DNA of 64,000 nt from CAZHHH01 sp052400685. GTDB taxonomy: Bacteria; Bacteroidota; Bacteroidia; Bacteroidales; Marinilabiliaceae. Positions within the stretch are counted from its first letter, which is position 1. Each line of letters starts with the position of its first letter. The position numbers and the translations under genes were made by a program. The stretch is from the NCBI GenBank assembly GCA_052400685.1, contig JBQTGJ010000009.1; one strand, 5' to 3'. This document shows, piece after piece, positions 45,459-54,889 of this stretch. The notes beneath the pieces were generated by a model, which did not search any database, was not told where the DNA came from, and saw nothing but the letters and a program-made list of their open reading frames with translations.

Positions 45459-46187
45459 TCACATCAAAAAACGATCTCCCAACAGCTTGTTAAAATTTTC
45501 ACGCACCGACTCAGAAATGGGGATGTAAACTTTACCGAAAACAATACGGTTACGCTCAATAACCTGAACCTGTTCCACATTGACAATAAAAGACCGGTGT
45601 ACCCTAAAAAATTTTTTATCAGGCAACTTTTCCTCCATCGACTTCATGGTCATTTGTGTTATGACAGGATGCTCTTTCTCTTTACAAAATATTTTTACAT
45701 AATCGCCCATGCTCTCGATGTAAAGGACATCCTTTAAATCAACCCGTTCAAGCTTACTGCCCGCTTTAACCATCATCGATTGAGAGGGAAGATTATCCGG
45801 CACGCTATGTGGCGACTTTGAAAGCGAAAACCATGTCAATGCTTTGTTGGCAGCTCGCACAAACTCGGCATAATTAAATGGCTTAACGAGGTAATCAAGT
45901 GCATCCACCTTAAAACCTTCGAGGGCAAACTCACTAAATGCCGTAGTAAAAATAACCCGCACACTGCCATTCAACGATTTTGAAAATTCAACGCCTGTTA
46001 GTCCGGGCATTTGAATGTCTAAAAACAATAAATCAACCTCCTGAGCAGCCATCACCTCCATGGCCTGAAAAGCGCTGCTACACTTACCTGCCAATTTCAA
46101 AAAGGGCGTCTTAGCCACATAGCTCTCAATCAAATCAAGAGCCAACGGTTCATCATCCACTATCAAACAATTAATGCTTATTGCCAT
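45459..46187 (-). CDS. LytTR family response regulator
   Basis: 242 residues. The receiver domain (5-120) has phospho-acceptor D57 in LLFLDIQMPGLTGVEF and the acidic pair D11-D12. The LytTR DNA-binding domain (about 140-240) contains FFRVHRSFIVNVEQV. It pairs with the LytS-type kinase encoded 11 bases upstream in the same operon. Its target genes are not evident from position. Confidence 0.95.
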   Translation of the reverse strand: MAISINCLIVDDEPLALDLIESYVAKTPFLKLAGKCSSAFQAMEVMAAQEVDLLFLDIQMPGLTGVEFSKSLNGSVRVIFTTAFSEFALEGFKVDALDYLVKPFNYAEFVRAANKALTWFSLSKSPHSVPDNLPSQSMMVKAGSKLERVDLKDVLYIESMGDYVKIFCKEKEHPVITQMTMKSMEEKLPDKKFFRVHRSFIVNVEQVQVIERNRIVFGKVYIPISESVRENFNKLLGDRFLM

Positions 46188-46198
46188 ACTTAATATTT

Positions 46199-47272
46199 TT
46201 ATAACCGGATGACTAAATTTACAACAAACATTTCACCATGCAACCCTGCATCAAAGGAATAACGCTCGGGATAAATAAGGCGAAGACGCTTTTGCAAATT
46301 ATCCAACCCAATTCCCCCATGAGCATCCAACGCTTCAGGATTGACAAAAACGGAGTTTTCAACCTTCACCTCCAGTACATGGTTTTCCTCATTAACATGA
46401 ATCAGAATCACAGAGTTAGAATCACTGCTAGCTCCATATTTAAAGGCATTTTCAACCAAAGGAACAAACAGTAATGGGGCAATCATATCACCATCGTCTT
46501 CCACCGAATAGCTGAAGTTTACTTTCATATTTGCTCCGGTACGCAACTTCATCAAAGCCACATAACTTTCCAGGAAATCAAGTTCGCCTTTAAGCGGTAC
46601 TGTATCTGAATTGGTTTCATACAAATGATAACGCATCAATTTTGCCAACCGGTGCACCGCATCCTGCGCCTTATCGGGCGATAACTGAATGAGCGAATAA
46701 ATATTGTTTAACGTATTAAAGAAAAAATGCGGATTGAGCTGCATTTTTAAATTACTTAACTCCGACTTCAAATTCTCATTTTCCAGAGATTTACGCTGAG
46801 CATCCAGCATAAACCAACGGGTTGTCGCCTTTATAGCAATTGCGATACTAATGGCAAATACATACGAAAAAAACATACCTGTAAGCATAAACAGATATGG
46901 AGGGCGGCGGCGACTGATCATCATAGAATGGTCACTCTTCAGCCTGGGTATGTAAGAGTTAAAATCGGGCGACGTGAGTTCATGTCTTAAAACTTCAAAA
47001 GCGATAAATAACAATACCAGACCAAGATTGATAGCGATATAAACAAGTATTTTGCGATTAAACAGCGCTTTATCAATCAACCATAAATAATTAACATAAA
47101 ACAGGACCATTGTAAATACGGTGCGGTAATAATAGTCAGGCGGTATTGACGTGTGCATGCGTCCATCAACCATTGAAAACAGAAAAGGCACCACAACCCA
47201 AAACACCCAAAAAAGCGTGTGAATAAGAAGTCCTCTTAGTGAAAAAGCACGTTTGAATGACATATAACTCAT
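46199..47272 (-). CDS. LytS-type sensor histidine kinase
   Basis: 357 residues. Four or so transmembrane helices (1-165) are followed by a short coiled coil and the His_kinase domain with the phospho-accepting histidine in LKMQLNPHFFFNTLNNIYSLI. An HATPase domain contains PLLFVPLVENAFKYGAS and GGIGLDNLQKRL. It phosphorylates the adjacent LytTR regulator. The signal is unknown; no ligand domain is evident besides the membrane helices. Confidence 0.94.
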   Translation of the reverse strand: MSYMSFKRAFSLRGLLIHTLFWVFWVVVPFLFSMVDGRMHTSIPPDYYYRTVFTMVLFYVNYLWLIDKALFNRKILVYIAINLGLVLLFIAFEVLRHELTSPDFNSYIPRLKSDHSMMISRRRPPYLFMLTGMFFSYVFAISIAIAIKATTRWFMLDAQRKSLENENLKSELSNLKMQLNPHFFFNTLNNIYSLIQLSPDKAQDAVHRLAKLMRYHLYETNSDTVPLKGELDFLESYVALMKLRTGANMKVNFSYSVEDDGDMIAPLLFVPLVENAFKYGASSDSNSVILIHVNEENHVLEVKVENSVFVNPEALDAHGGIGLDNLQKRLRLIYPERYSFDAGLHGEMFVVNLVIRL

Positions 47273-47650
47273 TTATAAATATTACAAAGCAATAAAACGA
47301 CTCGTATCGAAGTGCTTCAATGAGTTCGGGAGCCGCTGATTTGCGAGGCGACTCAAGCCCAAAAAGACACCAATCATAGCATATAAAAAAACGAAATAAC
47401 GATAAAACACTGGTTCTGCCAGACAAATTCCATTGTGCATTGAGGTAGTTATCCCTATTCCAGATTTTGCTATCGTTCTGGGTTATTTCAAAGGACAAAA
47501 ATGAGGAACAAAAAACAGAAACAAAAAATTTATCGACGAAAGGATATCAATAGCCGATATACCAGACATTCTGAAAGATTTAAACAATTGGCCAGCAGCC
47601 AAAATCATCAGTCTGACAACGAACAAAAAACGGCAAGCAAACCTCAGAGC
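47273..47650. other. Gene-free 378-bp gap
   Basis: The gap lies between the 5' end of the LytS gene and the 3' end of tag. I see no conserved motif, strong hairpin or repeat copy. Confidence 0.5.
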
Positions 47651-48223
47651 CTATAAATGTTTCAATTCCTCAAACCGAAAACAATCCATCAAATGATCGT
47701 TTACGACGCCCGCGGCCTGTAAAAAAGCATAGCAAGTAGTTGACCCCACAAACTTAAAGCCCTTCTTTTTAAGAATTTTACTTAACGCATCGCTAAGCGG
47801 CGAAGTCGCAGGCACGTCCTGAATACTCATCCAATGATTAACCACCGGCTTACCGTCAACCAATTTCCACACAAAGGAATCAAAAGAGCCTTCGTCCTGC
47901 TGCAACTTAATAAAACACCGGGCATTGGCAATGGTTGCCTGCACTTTTAACCGGTTACGTATTATTCCGGCATCACGCAATAGCGTCTCCACCTTATCTT
48001 CATCGTATAAGGCTATTTTTTCATAATCGAACTGATCAAAGGCCGCACGAAAATTTTCACGTTTATGCAAAATGGTACGCCAGCTAAGGCCAGCCTGAAA
48101 AGTGTCGAGCACCAGAAATTCGAACCATTTGCGCTCATCATGAACAGGTGTTCCCCATTCGTTGTCGTGATAATCAATCATTAACGGGTCATTACCCGGC
48201 CAATCACAGCGATGTTTAGTCAT
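47651..48223 (-). CDS. tag: DNA-3-methyladenine glycosylase I
   Basis: 190 residues. Zinc ligands are C6 and H19 (RCDWPG, DYHDNEWG) and the HxxxC near the end (DHLMDC). QAGLSWRTILHKRENFR is the helix-hairpin-type family core. The residue matching the E. coli catalytic-pocket glutamate (Glu38 before QQAGLSW) is aspartate here (LVLDTFQAGLSW). It removes 3-methyladenine from DNA. Confidence 0.94.
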   Translation of the reverse strand: MTKHRCDWPGNDPLMIDYHDNEWGTPVHDERKWFEFLVLDTFQAGLSWRTILHKRENFRAAFDQFDYEKIALYDEDKVETLLRDAGIIRNRLKVQATIANARCFIKLQQDEGSFDSFVWKLVDGKPVVNHWMSIQDVPATSPLSDALSKILKKKGFKFVGSTTCYAFLQAAGVVNDHLMDCFRFEELKHL

Positions 48224-48252
48224 AACAAAAATTTAGCATCAGAGATAATAAA

Positions 48253-49128
48253 TTACGGCATACGGCCTATCAAAATACCTGTAACAGTAGACATACCCTC
48301 CAAATAAACGGTTAACGAAACAGGTGAAACCTCCACCCTGTTCTGTCGCGTGGAAGCGTGTAACAAGTGCAAATCACCATCGACCCACAAAGCCAGGGCA
48401 GTGTGTGAAACATCCAGTCCGCTGACCGACGATACAAAGGCAATGATATCGCCATTACGAATATAATTTGCCACCAGGGGAAGATGATCCCTGGTGATAA
48501 ACCGCATGTTGTAACCGGCAATGTGTTGTTCGGTATTTCTGATGGCCTTTATCAAAGTCGTATCATCTTTCAACTGCCTATAATACTGTGGATTTCGAGA
48601 CATAAAATCAACATTGGTATTCAGCGCAGCATCGCCCAGTGAGTCACTGATTAACAACAAATTATTGTGATGCATCCACTCGGTAAAATAGTGCAATCGC
48701 GAAGGAAAACCCTCTACCCGACCATTGCGGTAACGAATGCGTACCAAAGCATCACAGAAAGCATTCCAGTTAAGCTCCTCATGACGTACAATTGTTGCCA
48801 TTGCGAGCACATATTCCAAAAAAGTAGTACAATCCATCTCACGCAGATTCACCACCAAATGCTCATTGCCCGGCACTTCCAGCGTCTTTGCCACATAAGG
48901 TGTACCCAGAAACTGCCGGCCAATGGCAGGTAAAAGATTCGACCATGAGGGATCTGTTTCCGGTGCAGACTGATAACTTTTAGCCCAATCCTCAAAAATC
49001 AACGAGTCCTGAGAAGTACAAATAATATCGGATGAATGATCCACCAAACCGCCGGTTCGGGACGAGGCGTGATGGCATCCCCAAAAAATAAAAATCGAAA
49101 TCAGCAAAGACAGTTGGCGCATAATCAT
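48253..49128 (-). CDS. DUF1460 lipoprotein, N-acetylmuramoyl-L-alanine amidase-like
   Basis: 291 residues. A lipobox ends in GC (C18), so it is probably a lipoprotein. The DUF1460 domain has the NlpC/P60-like catalytic cysteine in REMDCTTFLEYVLAMA and histidine in LDVSHTALALW. Structurally studied DUF1460 proteins are amidases of the peptidoglycan stem or related conjugates. It is likely periplasmic and involved in cell-wall recycling. It lies 29 bases from tag in the same direction. Confidence 0.9.
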   Translation of the reverse strand: MIMRQLSLLISIFIFWGCHHASSRTGGLVDHSSDIICTSQDSLIFEDWAKSYQSAPETDPSWSNLLPAIGRQFLGTPYVAKTLEVPGNEHLVVNLREMDCTTFLEYVLAMATIVRHEELNWNAFCDALVRIRYRNGRVEGFPSRLHYFTEWMHHNNLLLISDSLGDAALNTNVDFMSRNPQYYRQLKDDTTLIKAIRNTEQHIAGYNMRFITRDHLPLVANYIRNGDIIAFVSSVSGLDVSHTALALWVDGDLHLLHASTRQNRVEVSPVSLTVYLEGMSTVTGILIGRMP

Positions 49129-49218
49129 TTGATTATTTTTGTAAAAATAAGGAATGAAGTCGATTTAACAGTCATACACCCATATTTTATGCGCAAAATA
49201 AAGATCTCCTTTTGCCGT

Positions 49219-50328
49219 TTATACCGTTTTACGATAATTCCGCACGGCCAATGACACCAATGCCACCGCCAATACGGAAATAGCAGTAAAAGGCGCTAAC
49301 AAATCCCTGAAGCCCGCACCTTTCAACAGAATGCTTCGAACAATATCGATAAAATAATAAACAGGATTAAGCGTGTTGAGCCAACGTCCCCATTGCGGCA
49401 TATTATCCACAGAAGTAAAAATTCCACTCATCAGGATAAACACTAAAAGGAAAAAATAGCTTACAAAAGTAACCTGTTGCTGCGAAGCCGAGAAAGTTGA
49501 GATCAGCAACCCCAACCCCAGTAAACCGATCAGGTATATGGCCGCCATGCCAAATAAAAGCCACAAACTCCCAACCATGGGAATACCGTATATCAATTTA
49601 CCAATGAGCAGGCCAAAAGCCAGCTCGAACAGCCCTATAACCCAAAAAGGAACCAGTTTGGCGATGATAAACTGAGACTTGCGAACCGGCGTCACATTCA
49701 TTTGCTCGATGGTACCCATCTCTTTTTCACGAACAAGGTTGATGGCCGTCAAAAACATTCCTATAACAGAGACTAAAATCACAAGAATGCCCGGAAACAT
49801 AAAAAATTTATAATTCAATCCCGGATTAAACCAATACCGTGAAGAAACCACAATGCCCCCACCGGTTGCAACAGTGGCCATCTCTACCTGCAAGTTACGT
49901 CCCAAACGGGTTATAACCTGTTGCAGATAAGCATATCCCAGTTGAGCCTGCTGCGAATTAACCGCATCGGCCAAAACCTGTACGGTGCTGTTATTATTAA
50001 GCGTCAGCGACTTTTCCAAGCCGCGAGGAATAACCAATACCAAATCGGCGGTACTCTTTTCCAGCTCATCAACCGCCTGTGTCACCGTTTGATCGTTCAC
50101 CGCCACCACAAAAAACGGCGATGCCTGTAATTCAGTCAACAACTGTCGGCTCAGCTGTGAATGATCACTATCAACCACCTCCACTCTTAAATTCTTCATT
50201 GTCATGGTAGCGGCATTCACCAAAATCAATAACTGCAGTACCGGCAGAATAAATATCAGCGGCAGAATGGTTTTATTCCTGAATATCTGAATAAACTCTT
50301 TTTGAAGAAGATATAATATTGTTCGCAT
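49219..50328 (-). CDS. ABC-2 type permease (second permease of the efflux operon)
   Basis: About 369 residues. The N-terminal helix (LPLIFILPVLQLLILVNAATM) is followed by a large periplasmic domain and five C-terminal helices with INLVREKEMGTIEQMNVTP, the ABC2_membrane signature. It is YbhR/YhhJ-like. ATG 50328 (MRTILYLLQKEF) is preferred over an in-frame TTG at 50334. It pairs with the permease gene just upstream, and the two ATPase genes make a complete exporter of the YbhFSR kind. Confidence 0.93.
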   Translation of the reverse strand: MRTILYLLQKEFIQIFRNKTILPLIFILPVLQLLILVNAATMTMKNLRVEVVDSDHSQLSRQLLTELQASPFFVVAVNDQTVTQAVDELEKSTADLVLVIPRGLEKSLTLNNNSTVQVLADAVNSQQAQLGYAYLQQVITRLGRNLQVEMATVATGGGIVVSSRYWFNPGLNYKFFMFPGILVILVSVIGMFLTAINLVREKEMGTIEQMNVTPVRKSQFIIAKLVPFWVIGLFELAFGLLIGKLIYGIPMVGSLWLLFGMAAIYLIGLLGLGLLISTFSASQQQVTFVSYFFLLVFILMSGIFTSVDNMPQWGRWLNTLNPVYYFIDIVRSILLKGAGFRDLLAPFTAISVLAVALVSLAVRNYRKTV

Positions 50329-50394
50329 CACCAAAAATTTTAATAAAAAACACGACGTTTACTTGCTGACATGAAGTTGTGCCGGCCCATCAGT

Positions 50395-51498
50395 TTACTG
50401 TAATCGAATTTTAAAATTACGAACACTCAAAACCATGAAAACAACAAAAAATGAGATTAATATAAGCAGCTCTTTCCATATAAAAATCAATTCACCGCTT
50501 TTAAACATCACTGTTTTCATGGCCTGAATGTACCAGCGTGCCGGCATAATGACACTAATTACCTGCAACGCCTTTGGCATACTGGCAACCGGATAAATAA
50601 AACCAGACAACAATATGGTTGGCAGCATCAACCCAATCATAGAAATGAACATAGCTACCATCTGACTTTTAGCCACCGTTGAGATAAATATTCCCAGCGA
50701 TAAGGCCAACAAAATGTAAATAAAATTTATAATCAACAGCCAGAACAAGCTCCCAACCACCGGCACCTTAAACACAAACACGCCTATTACAATGATGGTT
50801 AAGGCATTAATAAATGACAAAACCACATAAGGCGTCACTTTTCCCAGTATAATCTGAAATGGTTTAAGAGGAGAGATCAACAACACCTCCATGGAACCGA
50901 ATTCTTTTTCGCGGGTTATTGATATGGATGTCATCATGGCTGACACCAATATAAGTACCATAGCCATAATACCGGGAATAGACATGTAGACCCCCTTAAG
51001 CGCCGGATTAAAAAACATCCTTATTTCTGTTTCAATGGATCCGTGAGCGGGAAATGTCTTCTGCTCCGCCGCATATTTGGAAACAACACCGGATGCATAA
51101 CTAACCAGCATTTGAGCTGTATTGGCATCCGAAGCATCGGCAATAAGCTGAATACGACTTCCTTCGGGACGTATCATATTATTTCCAAACCCTTCACCAA
51201 TGACCACTGCCATTTGAAAATCACCTTTGCGGAAGGCACTCTCAATTTCGTGCTCACTCTGAAGATAATCAACCACCCTGAAATAACCTGAAGCACTCAG
51301 ACGATCAACCAACTGCCGCGACGAATAATCATGTGCCTTATCCAACACGCCGATTCTGGCATCCTTTATTTCAGTTGAGATAACATATCCAAAAATCAAA
51401 AGCTGTGCTACAGGCATAAGAAACAACACCAACATGGTGCGATAATCACGAAATATGTGCATTGCTTCCTTCCTGATGAAGGCTATTAGTTGTTTCAT
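50395..51498 (-). CDS. ABC-2 type permease (first permease of the efflux operon)
   Basis: About 367 residues with the same architecture as its neighbour: FRDYRTMLVLFLMPVAQLLIFGYVIS, a periplasmic domain, then SISITREKEFGSMEVLLISP and five helices. A TTG at 51519 would add seven residues, but those codons are the A-rich tail of a leader repeat, and ATGAAA at 51498 is in the position used by all other leader-bearing genes. It is therefore the probable start. Two leader copies in tandem precede it. Confidence 0.92.
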   Translation of the reverse strand: MKQLIAFIRKEAMHIFRDYRTMLVLFLMPVAQLLIFGYVISTEIKDARIGVLDKAHDYSSRQLVDRLSASGYFRVVDYLQSEHEIESAFRKGDFQMAVVIGEGFGNNMIRPEGSRIQLIADASDANTAQMLVSYASGVVSKYAAEQKTFPAHGSIETEIRMFFNPALKGVYMSIPGIMAMVLILVSAMMTSISITREKEFGSMEVLLISPLKPFQIILGKVTPYVVLSFINALTIIVIGVFVFKVPVVGSLFWLLIINFIYILLALSLGIFISTVAKSQMVAMFISMIGLMLPTILLSGFIYPVASMPKALQVISVIMPARWYIQAMKTVMFKSGELIFIWKELLILISFFVVFMVLSVRNFKIRLQ

Positions 51499-51598
51499 AT
51501 GTTTAAATTTATCTTTCAATGGTCATATGGAACTCTCGATGAATTTTAATCATTCTCCTGTGTGTATTTTAGAATGCTAAAATTCATGTTCGTTTCAT
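51499..51598 (-). promoter_or_regulatory. Start-codon leader repeat, copy E2 (gene-proximal of a tandem pair)
   Basis: Read on the minus strand it begins ATGAAACGAACATGAATTTTA and ends at the ATG at 51498. It contains TGAATTTTA paired with TAAAATTCA and CATTCT paired with AGAATG. These are new stem sequences that keep the hairpin. The loop motif TACACACAGGAGAATGATTA is conserved. Confidence 0.85.
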
Positions 51599-51688
51599 AT
51601 GATTATAATTTGTTTTTCAGTTGCCAGATGGAACTCGCCGGGATAATCATACTTCTGTGTGCGAATCAATTCCCATGGCTCGTTTCAT
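51599..51688 (-). promoter_or_regulatory. Start-codon leader repeat, copy E1 (distal of a tandem pair)
   Basis: Nearly identical to the copy at 26267-26356. Its last bases AATCAT run into the ATGAAACG that opens copy E2, so E2 occupies the start-codon position of E1. Confidence 0.88.
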
Positions 51689-51699
51689 TTTAATAATTA

Positions 51700-51850
51700 T
51701 TATTTCGTGTTTGTCTATAAAGTCTACGACTTCGCAAGCCTTGGTTATGAATTTCAGACTTTAAACACTTTGTTTATCGACAAACTTGATGTTGTGCCTG
51801 TCCATAATATTTTGAGTTTGACTATAAAAAGTGTTTGGTCGTCTTTTGGT
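51700..51850 (+). repeat. Rearranged copies of the 150-bp repeat ends
   Basis: GTGTTTGTCTATAAAGTC, CTTCGCAAGCCTTGG, ACACTTTGTTTATCGACAAAC and GTGCCTGTCCATAA are family motifs. The central hairpin is missing, so this is an internally deleted element plus a fragment. Confidence 0.6.
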
Positions 51851-51968
51851 TTTAACTTTCATCCCCACCAGTATACCATAGGCCAGAAACTGAACCATGG
51901 CAAACAGCCACAACCACCAAATTCCGTTCAAAAAATCAAGAACGTTAGTACAGACAATAGACATCATT

Positions 51969-52721
51969 TTAAACATTTCGGGTCAACTTCAGGAAAACAT
52001 TATTCATATCTGGTGCGTTGAATTGTTTTTTCAGATTAGCCGGGGTATCCAGTGCGCTGATACGTCCGTCGACCATGACGGTGACACGGTCACAATACTC
52101 CGACTCATCAAGATAATGCGTGGTTACAAATACCGTAATGCCATCGTGAGCCGCCTGGTAGATAAGTTCCCAAAACTGGCGTCTGGTCACCGGGTCTACA
52201 CCACTGGTTGGCTCATCCAGAAAAACAATTTCGGGACGATGCAAAATGGCCACAGAAAAAGCCAATTTCTGCTTCCACCCCAACGACAATGTTCTGATAA
52301 GCCGGTTTCGGGCCCCTTCAAGATTCAGCCGAACAAAAATATCGTTGGCTCGCGCATTAATGTCCTGCTTGCTAAGACCATATATCGCTCCAAACAACCT
52401 GATATTTTCGAACACCGTTAAATCGTCGTACAATGAAAACTTCTGACTCATGTAACCAATGCGCTTCTTCACCATTTCGGGTTGTCGGGCCACATCATAG
52501 CCTGCCACCATTGCAGTGCCGGATGTTGGCGACGTCAAGCCACACAAAATCTTAATAGCTGTAGTTTTCCCGGCTCCATTAGCGCCCAGAAACCCAAATA
52601 TCTCCCCTTTATTGACGTGAAAAGTGAGATGATCATTGGCCGTAAAACTGCCAAATTTCTTTACCAGATTATCAACCAACACCGACTTATCTGTACCATT
52701 ATCTATTGTGTCGTCTCTCAT
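51969..52721 (-). CDS. ABC transporter ATP-binding protein (second ATPase)
   Basis: 250 residues. Walker A FLGANGAGKTTAIKIL, signature TLSLGWKQKLA (LSLGW where LSGGQ is usual), Walker B IVFLDEPTSGVDP and the H-loop TTHYLDESEYCD are present. It energises the ABC-2 permeases encoded downstream. It is separated from the first permease by tandem leader repeats and a decayed intergenic repeat. Confidence 0.94.
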   Translation of the reverse strand: MRDDTIDNGTDKSVLVDNLVKKFGSFTANDHLTFHVNKGEIFGFLGANGAGKTTAIKILCGLTSPTSGTAMVAGYDVARQPEMVKKRIGYMSQKFSLYDDLTVFENIRLFGAIYGLSKQDINARANDIFVRLNLEGARNRLIRTLSLGWKQKLAFSVAILHRPEIVFLDEPTSGVDPVTRRQFWELIYQAAHDGITVFVTTHYLDESEYCDRVTVMVDGRISALDTPANLKKQFNAPDMNNVFLKLTRNV

Positions 52722-52808
52722 TCGTACATCATTTAATTTACAGGTAAATTGAACCTTTCATTTCAAATTCCCCTTTGCATTATGTGACCCATCATCCCTT
52801 CGGCTTCT

Positions 52809-53711
52809 TCATTTCGCCATCAGCGCCATAAAACGATCTTCGATGCCGGGTTTAATTTCAGAGATAGAAACAGCCACATGCCCCTTCTCTTTCAACCAGG
52901 CAAGTAAGCCATCTGAAAAGTCACCACCATCTTTAAAAGAAATATGCAGCTCTTCACCAAACGGAAAAACAGATACCGAAGCATCAAAAGCCCGGCAATC
53001 GTTAATAAGTTGATACATATCAGGACCACGTACGCCAAACAACCGCCCGGAAAAACCGGCCACAACCTTTGCCGGGGTTGCAACATCCATAACACGTCCC
53101 TGCTGCATCAGCGCCACGCGATCACACAAGGTGGCCTCATCCATGTAGGGAGTTGACACCAAAATGGTTATGCCATATTCCTTCAGTCGTTTAAGCATCT
53201 CCCAAAACTCACTGCGCGAGACGGCATCCACACCGGTGGTCGGCTCATCCAACACCAGCAAACGAGGCTTGTGAATTAACGCACACGACAGGGCCAGCTT
53301 CTGCTTCATACCTCCCGATAGCTTCCCGGCAGGCCTGGTTTTGAAAGGCTCTATCTGCTGATAAATATCTTTGATGAGATAGTAATTTTCGTGAATGGTT
53401 GTGCCAAACACCGACGCAAAAAACGCCAGATTTTCCTCAATGGATAAATCTTCGTACAATGAAAATTTCCCGGGCATGTAGCCCACCATCCTCCGCACCT
53501 TAAGATAATCGGCAACCGGATCAAGCCCCCATAACCGCACCGAGCCACTGTCGGCCAACAACAAGGATATCAGAATACGAAACAACGTACTTTTTCCGGC
53601 ACCGTCGGGACCAATGACGCCAAATAATTCGCCATCGTTCACCTGGAAGGAGATGCCCCGCAAGGCTTCTACATCGTCAAATTTTTTAGTTATATCGGTA
53701 ACTTGAATCAT
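52809..53711 (-). CDS. ABC transporter ATP-binding protein (first ATPase)
   Basis: About 300 residues. Walker A VIGPDGAGKSTLFRIL, signature KLSGGMKQKLALSCAL, Walker B LLVLDEPTTGVDAVSR and a C-terminal extension of about 75 residues are present. The frame opens with ATG 53750, but the ATG at 53711 (MIQVTDITKKF) is where the domain begins. With the other ATPase gene, the HlyD adaptor and TolC it forms a tripartite YbhGFSR-like exporter. Confidence 0.93.
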   Translation of the reverse strand: MIQVTDITKKFDDVEALRGISFQVNDGELFGVIGPDGAGKSTLFRILISLLLADSGSVRLWGLDPVADYLKVRRMVGYMPGKFSLYEDLSIEENLAFFASVFGTTIHENYYLIKDIYQQIEPFKTRPAGKLSGGMKQKLALSCALIHKPRLLVLDEPTTGVDAVSRSEFWEMLKRLKEYGITILVSTPYMDEATLCDRVALMQQGRVMDVATPAKVVAGFSGRLFGVRGPDMYQLINDCRAFDASVSVFPFGEELHISFKDGGDFSDGLLAWLKEKGHVAVSISEIKPGIEDRFMALMAK

Positions 53712-53756
53712 CGGCTTTTCTTCTATCTCGTGTCTGCAAAAAAACTCCATCTTTTT

Positions 53757-53980
53757 TTGTTAGGCCCGCTTTCAAAATGAGCATTTTCAAGAGTCAACTC
53801 ACATCTTTTTGAGCTTCGAAAACCTCAAATATGAAGCCTTCGTAATCTGTCGCCGGAGTTCTCGGGCATACACTACCATTTATTACAATTACATCACACA
53901 AACACATTGCGTTTTAGGGCTTCGCAAGACTTGACTTTGAATATCTCTTATCTGCCACAAGCCTTTTCCTGCAAGCACTA
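53757..53980 (+). repeat. Degenerate 150-bp repeats between ATPase and HlyD genes
   Basis: CCGCTTTCAAAATGAGCATTTTC, GTCAACTCACATCTTTTTGAGCTTCG and later GGCTTCGCAAGACTTG and TTCCTGCAAGCACTA follow the family order, with two partly overlapping decayed units. They interrupt the efflux operon. Confidence 0.55.
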
Positions 53981-54889
53981 TTTGTCAAACAGTACTTCGC
54001 CGGGCATTCCAATCTTCAACACACCATCCTTATTGGGTACAATCACCTTAAAGGCATAAACCAAATCAACACGTTCTTCTTTGGTCTGAATAATTTTCGG
54101 TGTAAACTCGGCCGATGACGATATCCATGAAATTTTTCCGGTGGTAACGCCATAATCATTTTTGCCCTTGTCGTAACGGACGGTCACTTCCCGACCTATT
54201 GTCACCTCACTCAGGTGACTACCTGACACATAAGCCCTCAACTCAATATTATGAATATCGGCCACCTTAAACAAAGGCTTGCCGGGTGCCACCATTTCGC
54301 CCGCCTCAACATATTTTTGAAGCACCGTACCGCTTACAGGCGACACCACACGACAACGTTTTAATTGTTCGTTCAACATTGCCTTCTTAGCTCCTATCAA
54401 TGCCGTCTCAGCCTTAAGTGCTGCTTCCTGTGATCGCACCTGCGCCAATTCACGCCGGGCCACCAGCAGTTGCCCCGTAACCTCATCATACGAACGTTGA
54501 GTAGCGGCACCGGCATCGAACATCTGAATCACACGTTGTGCCTCCTTTTGCAACATTTCAAGCCGGGCTTTTTGTACCTCAATGGTCTTCTGAAGCTGCA
54601 TGGACCGTGCCTGAACCGATAGCGCCGAAGCATCCAGCTGCTGACGGTTCAACACAAGCATCACTGTATCAATTAATCCCAACTTCCGATTGGCAGTAAC
54701 AGCATCGCCTTCGTTGAGTTCAAATTTCAGCAACCGGCCGTTTTCTTCGGCACTAACCACCACCTCATCAACCTCAAAATTACCATAAGCATCGGCTTCC
54801 GGATAACCCTTCCCGCAAGACGTAAAACCGCCCAATACCAATATAAGAAGTAGTAATCGGGACCAAACTGTATTGTCAATTTTTTTCAT
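53978..54889 (-). CDS. HlyD family membrane-fusion (periplasmic adaptor) protein
   Basis: 303 residues. An N-terminal lipobox ending TSCGKG makes it a probable lipoprotein. Half-lipoyl and coiled-coil hairpin segments (about 50-190) and a beta-barrel domain ending MPGEVLFDK follow. VVSPVSGTVLQKYVEAGEMVAPGKPLF is the typical lipoyl block. It links the inner-membrane ABC exporter to TolC. ATG 54889 is fixed by a leader repeat ending at 54890. Confidence 0.93.
   Translation of the reverse strand: MKKIDNTVWSRLLLLILVLGGFTSCGKGYPEADAYGNFEVDEVVVSAEENGRLLKFELNEGDAVTANRKLGLIDTVMLVLNRQQLDASALSVQARSMQLQKTIEVQKARLEMLQKEAQRVIQMFDAGAATQRSYDEVTGQLLVARRELAQVRSQEAALKAETALIGAKKAMLNEQLKRCRVVSPVSGTVLQKYVEAGEMVAPGKPLFKVADIHNIELRAYVSGSHLSEVTIGREVTVRYDKGKNDYGVTTGKISWISSSAEFTPKIIQTKEERVDLVYAFKVIVPNKDGVLKIGMPGEVLFDK

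Noticed and set aside
53711..53750. Thirteen-residue extension of the first ATPase
   Set aside because: Not impossible, but it is cysteine- and glutamate-rich and unlike the family N-terminus; it begins beside a decayed repeat.
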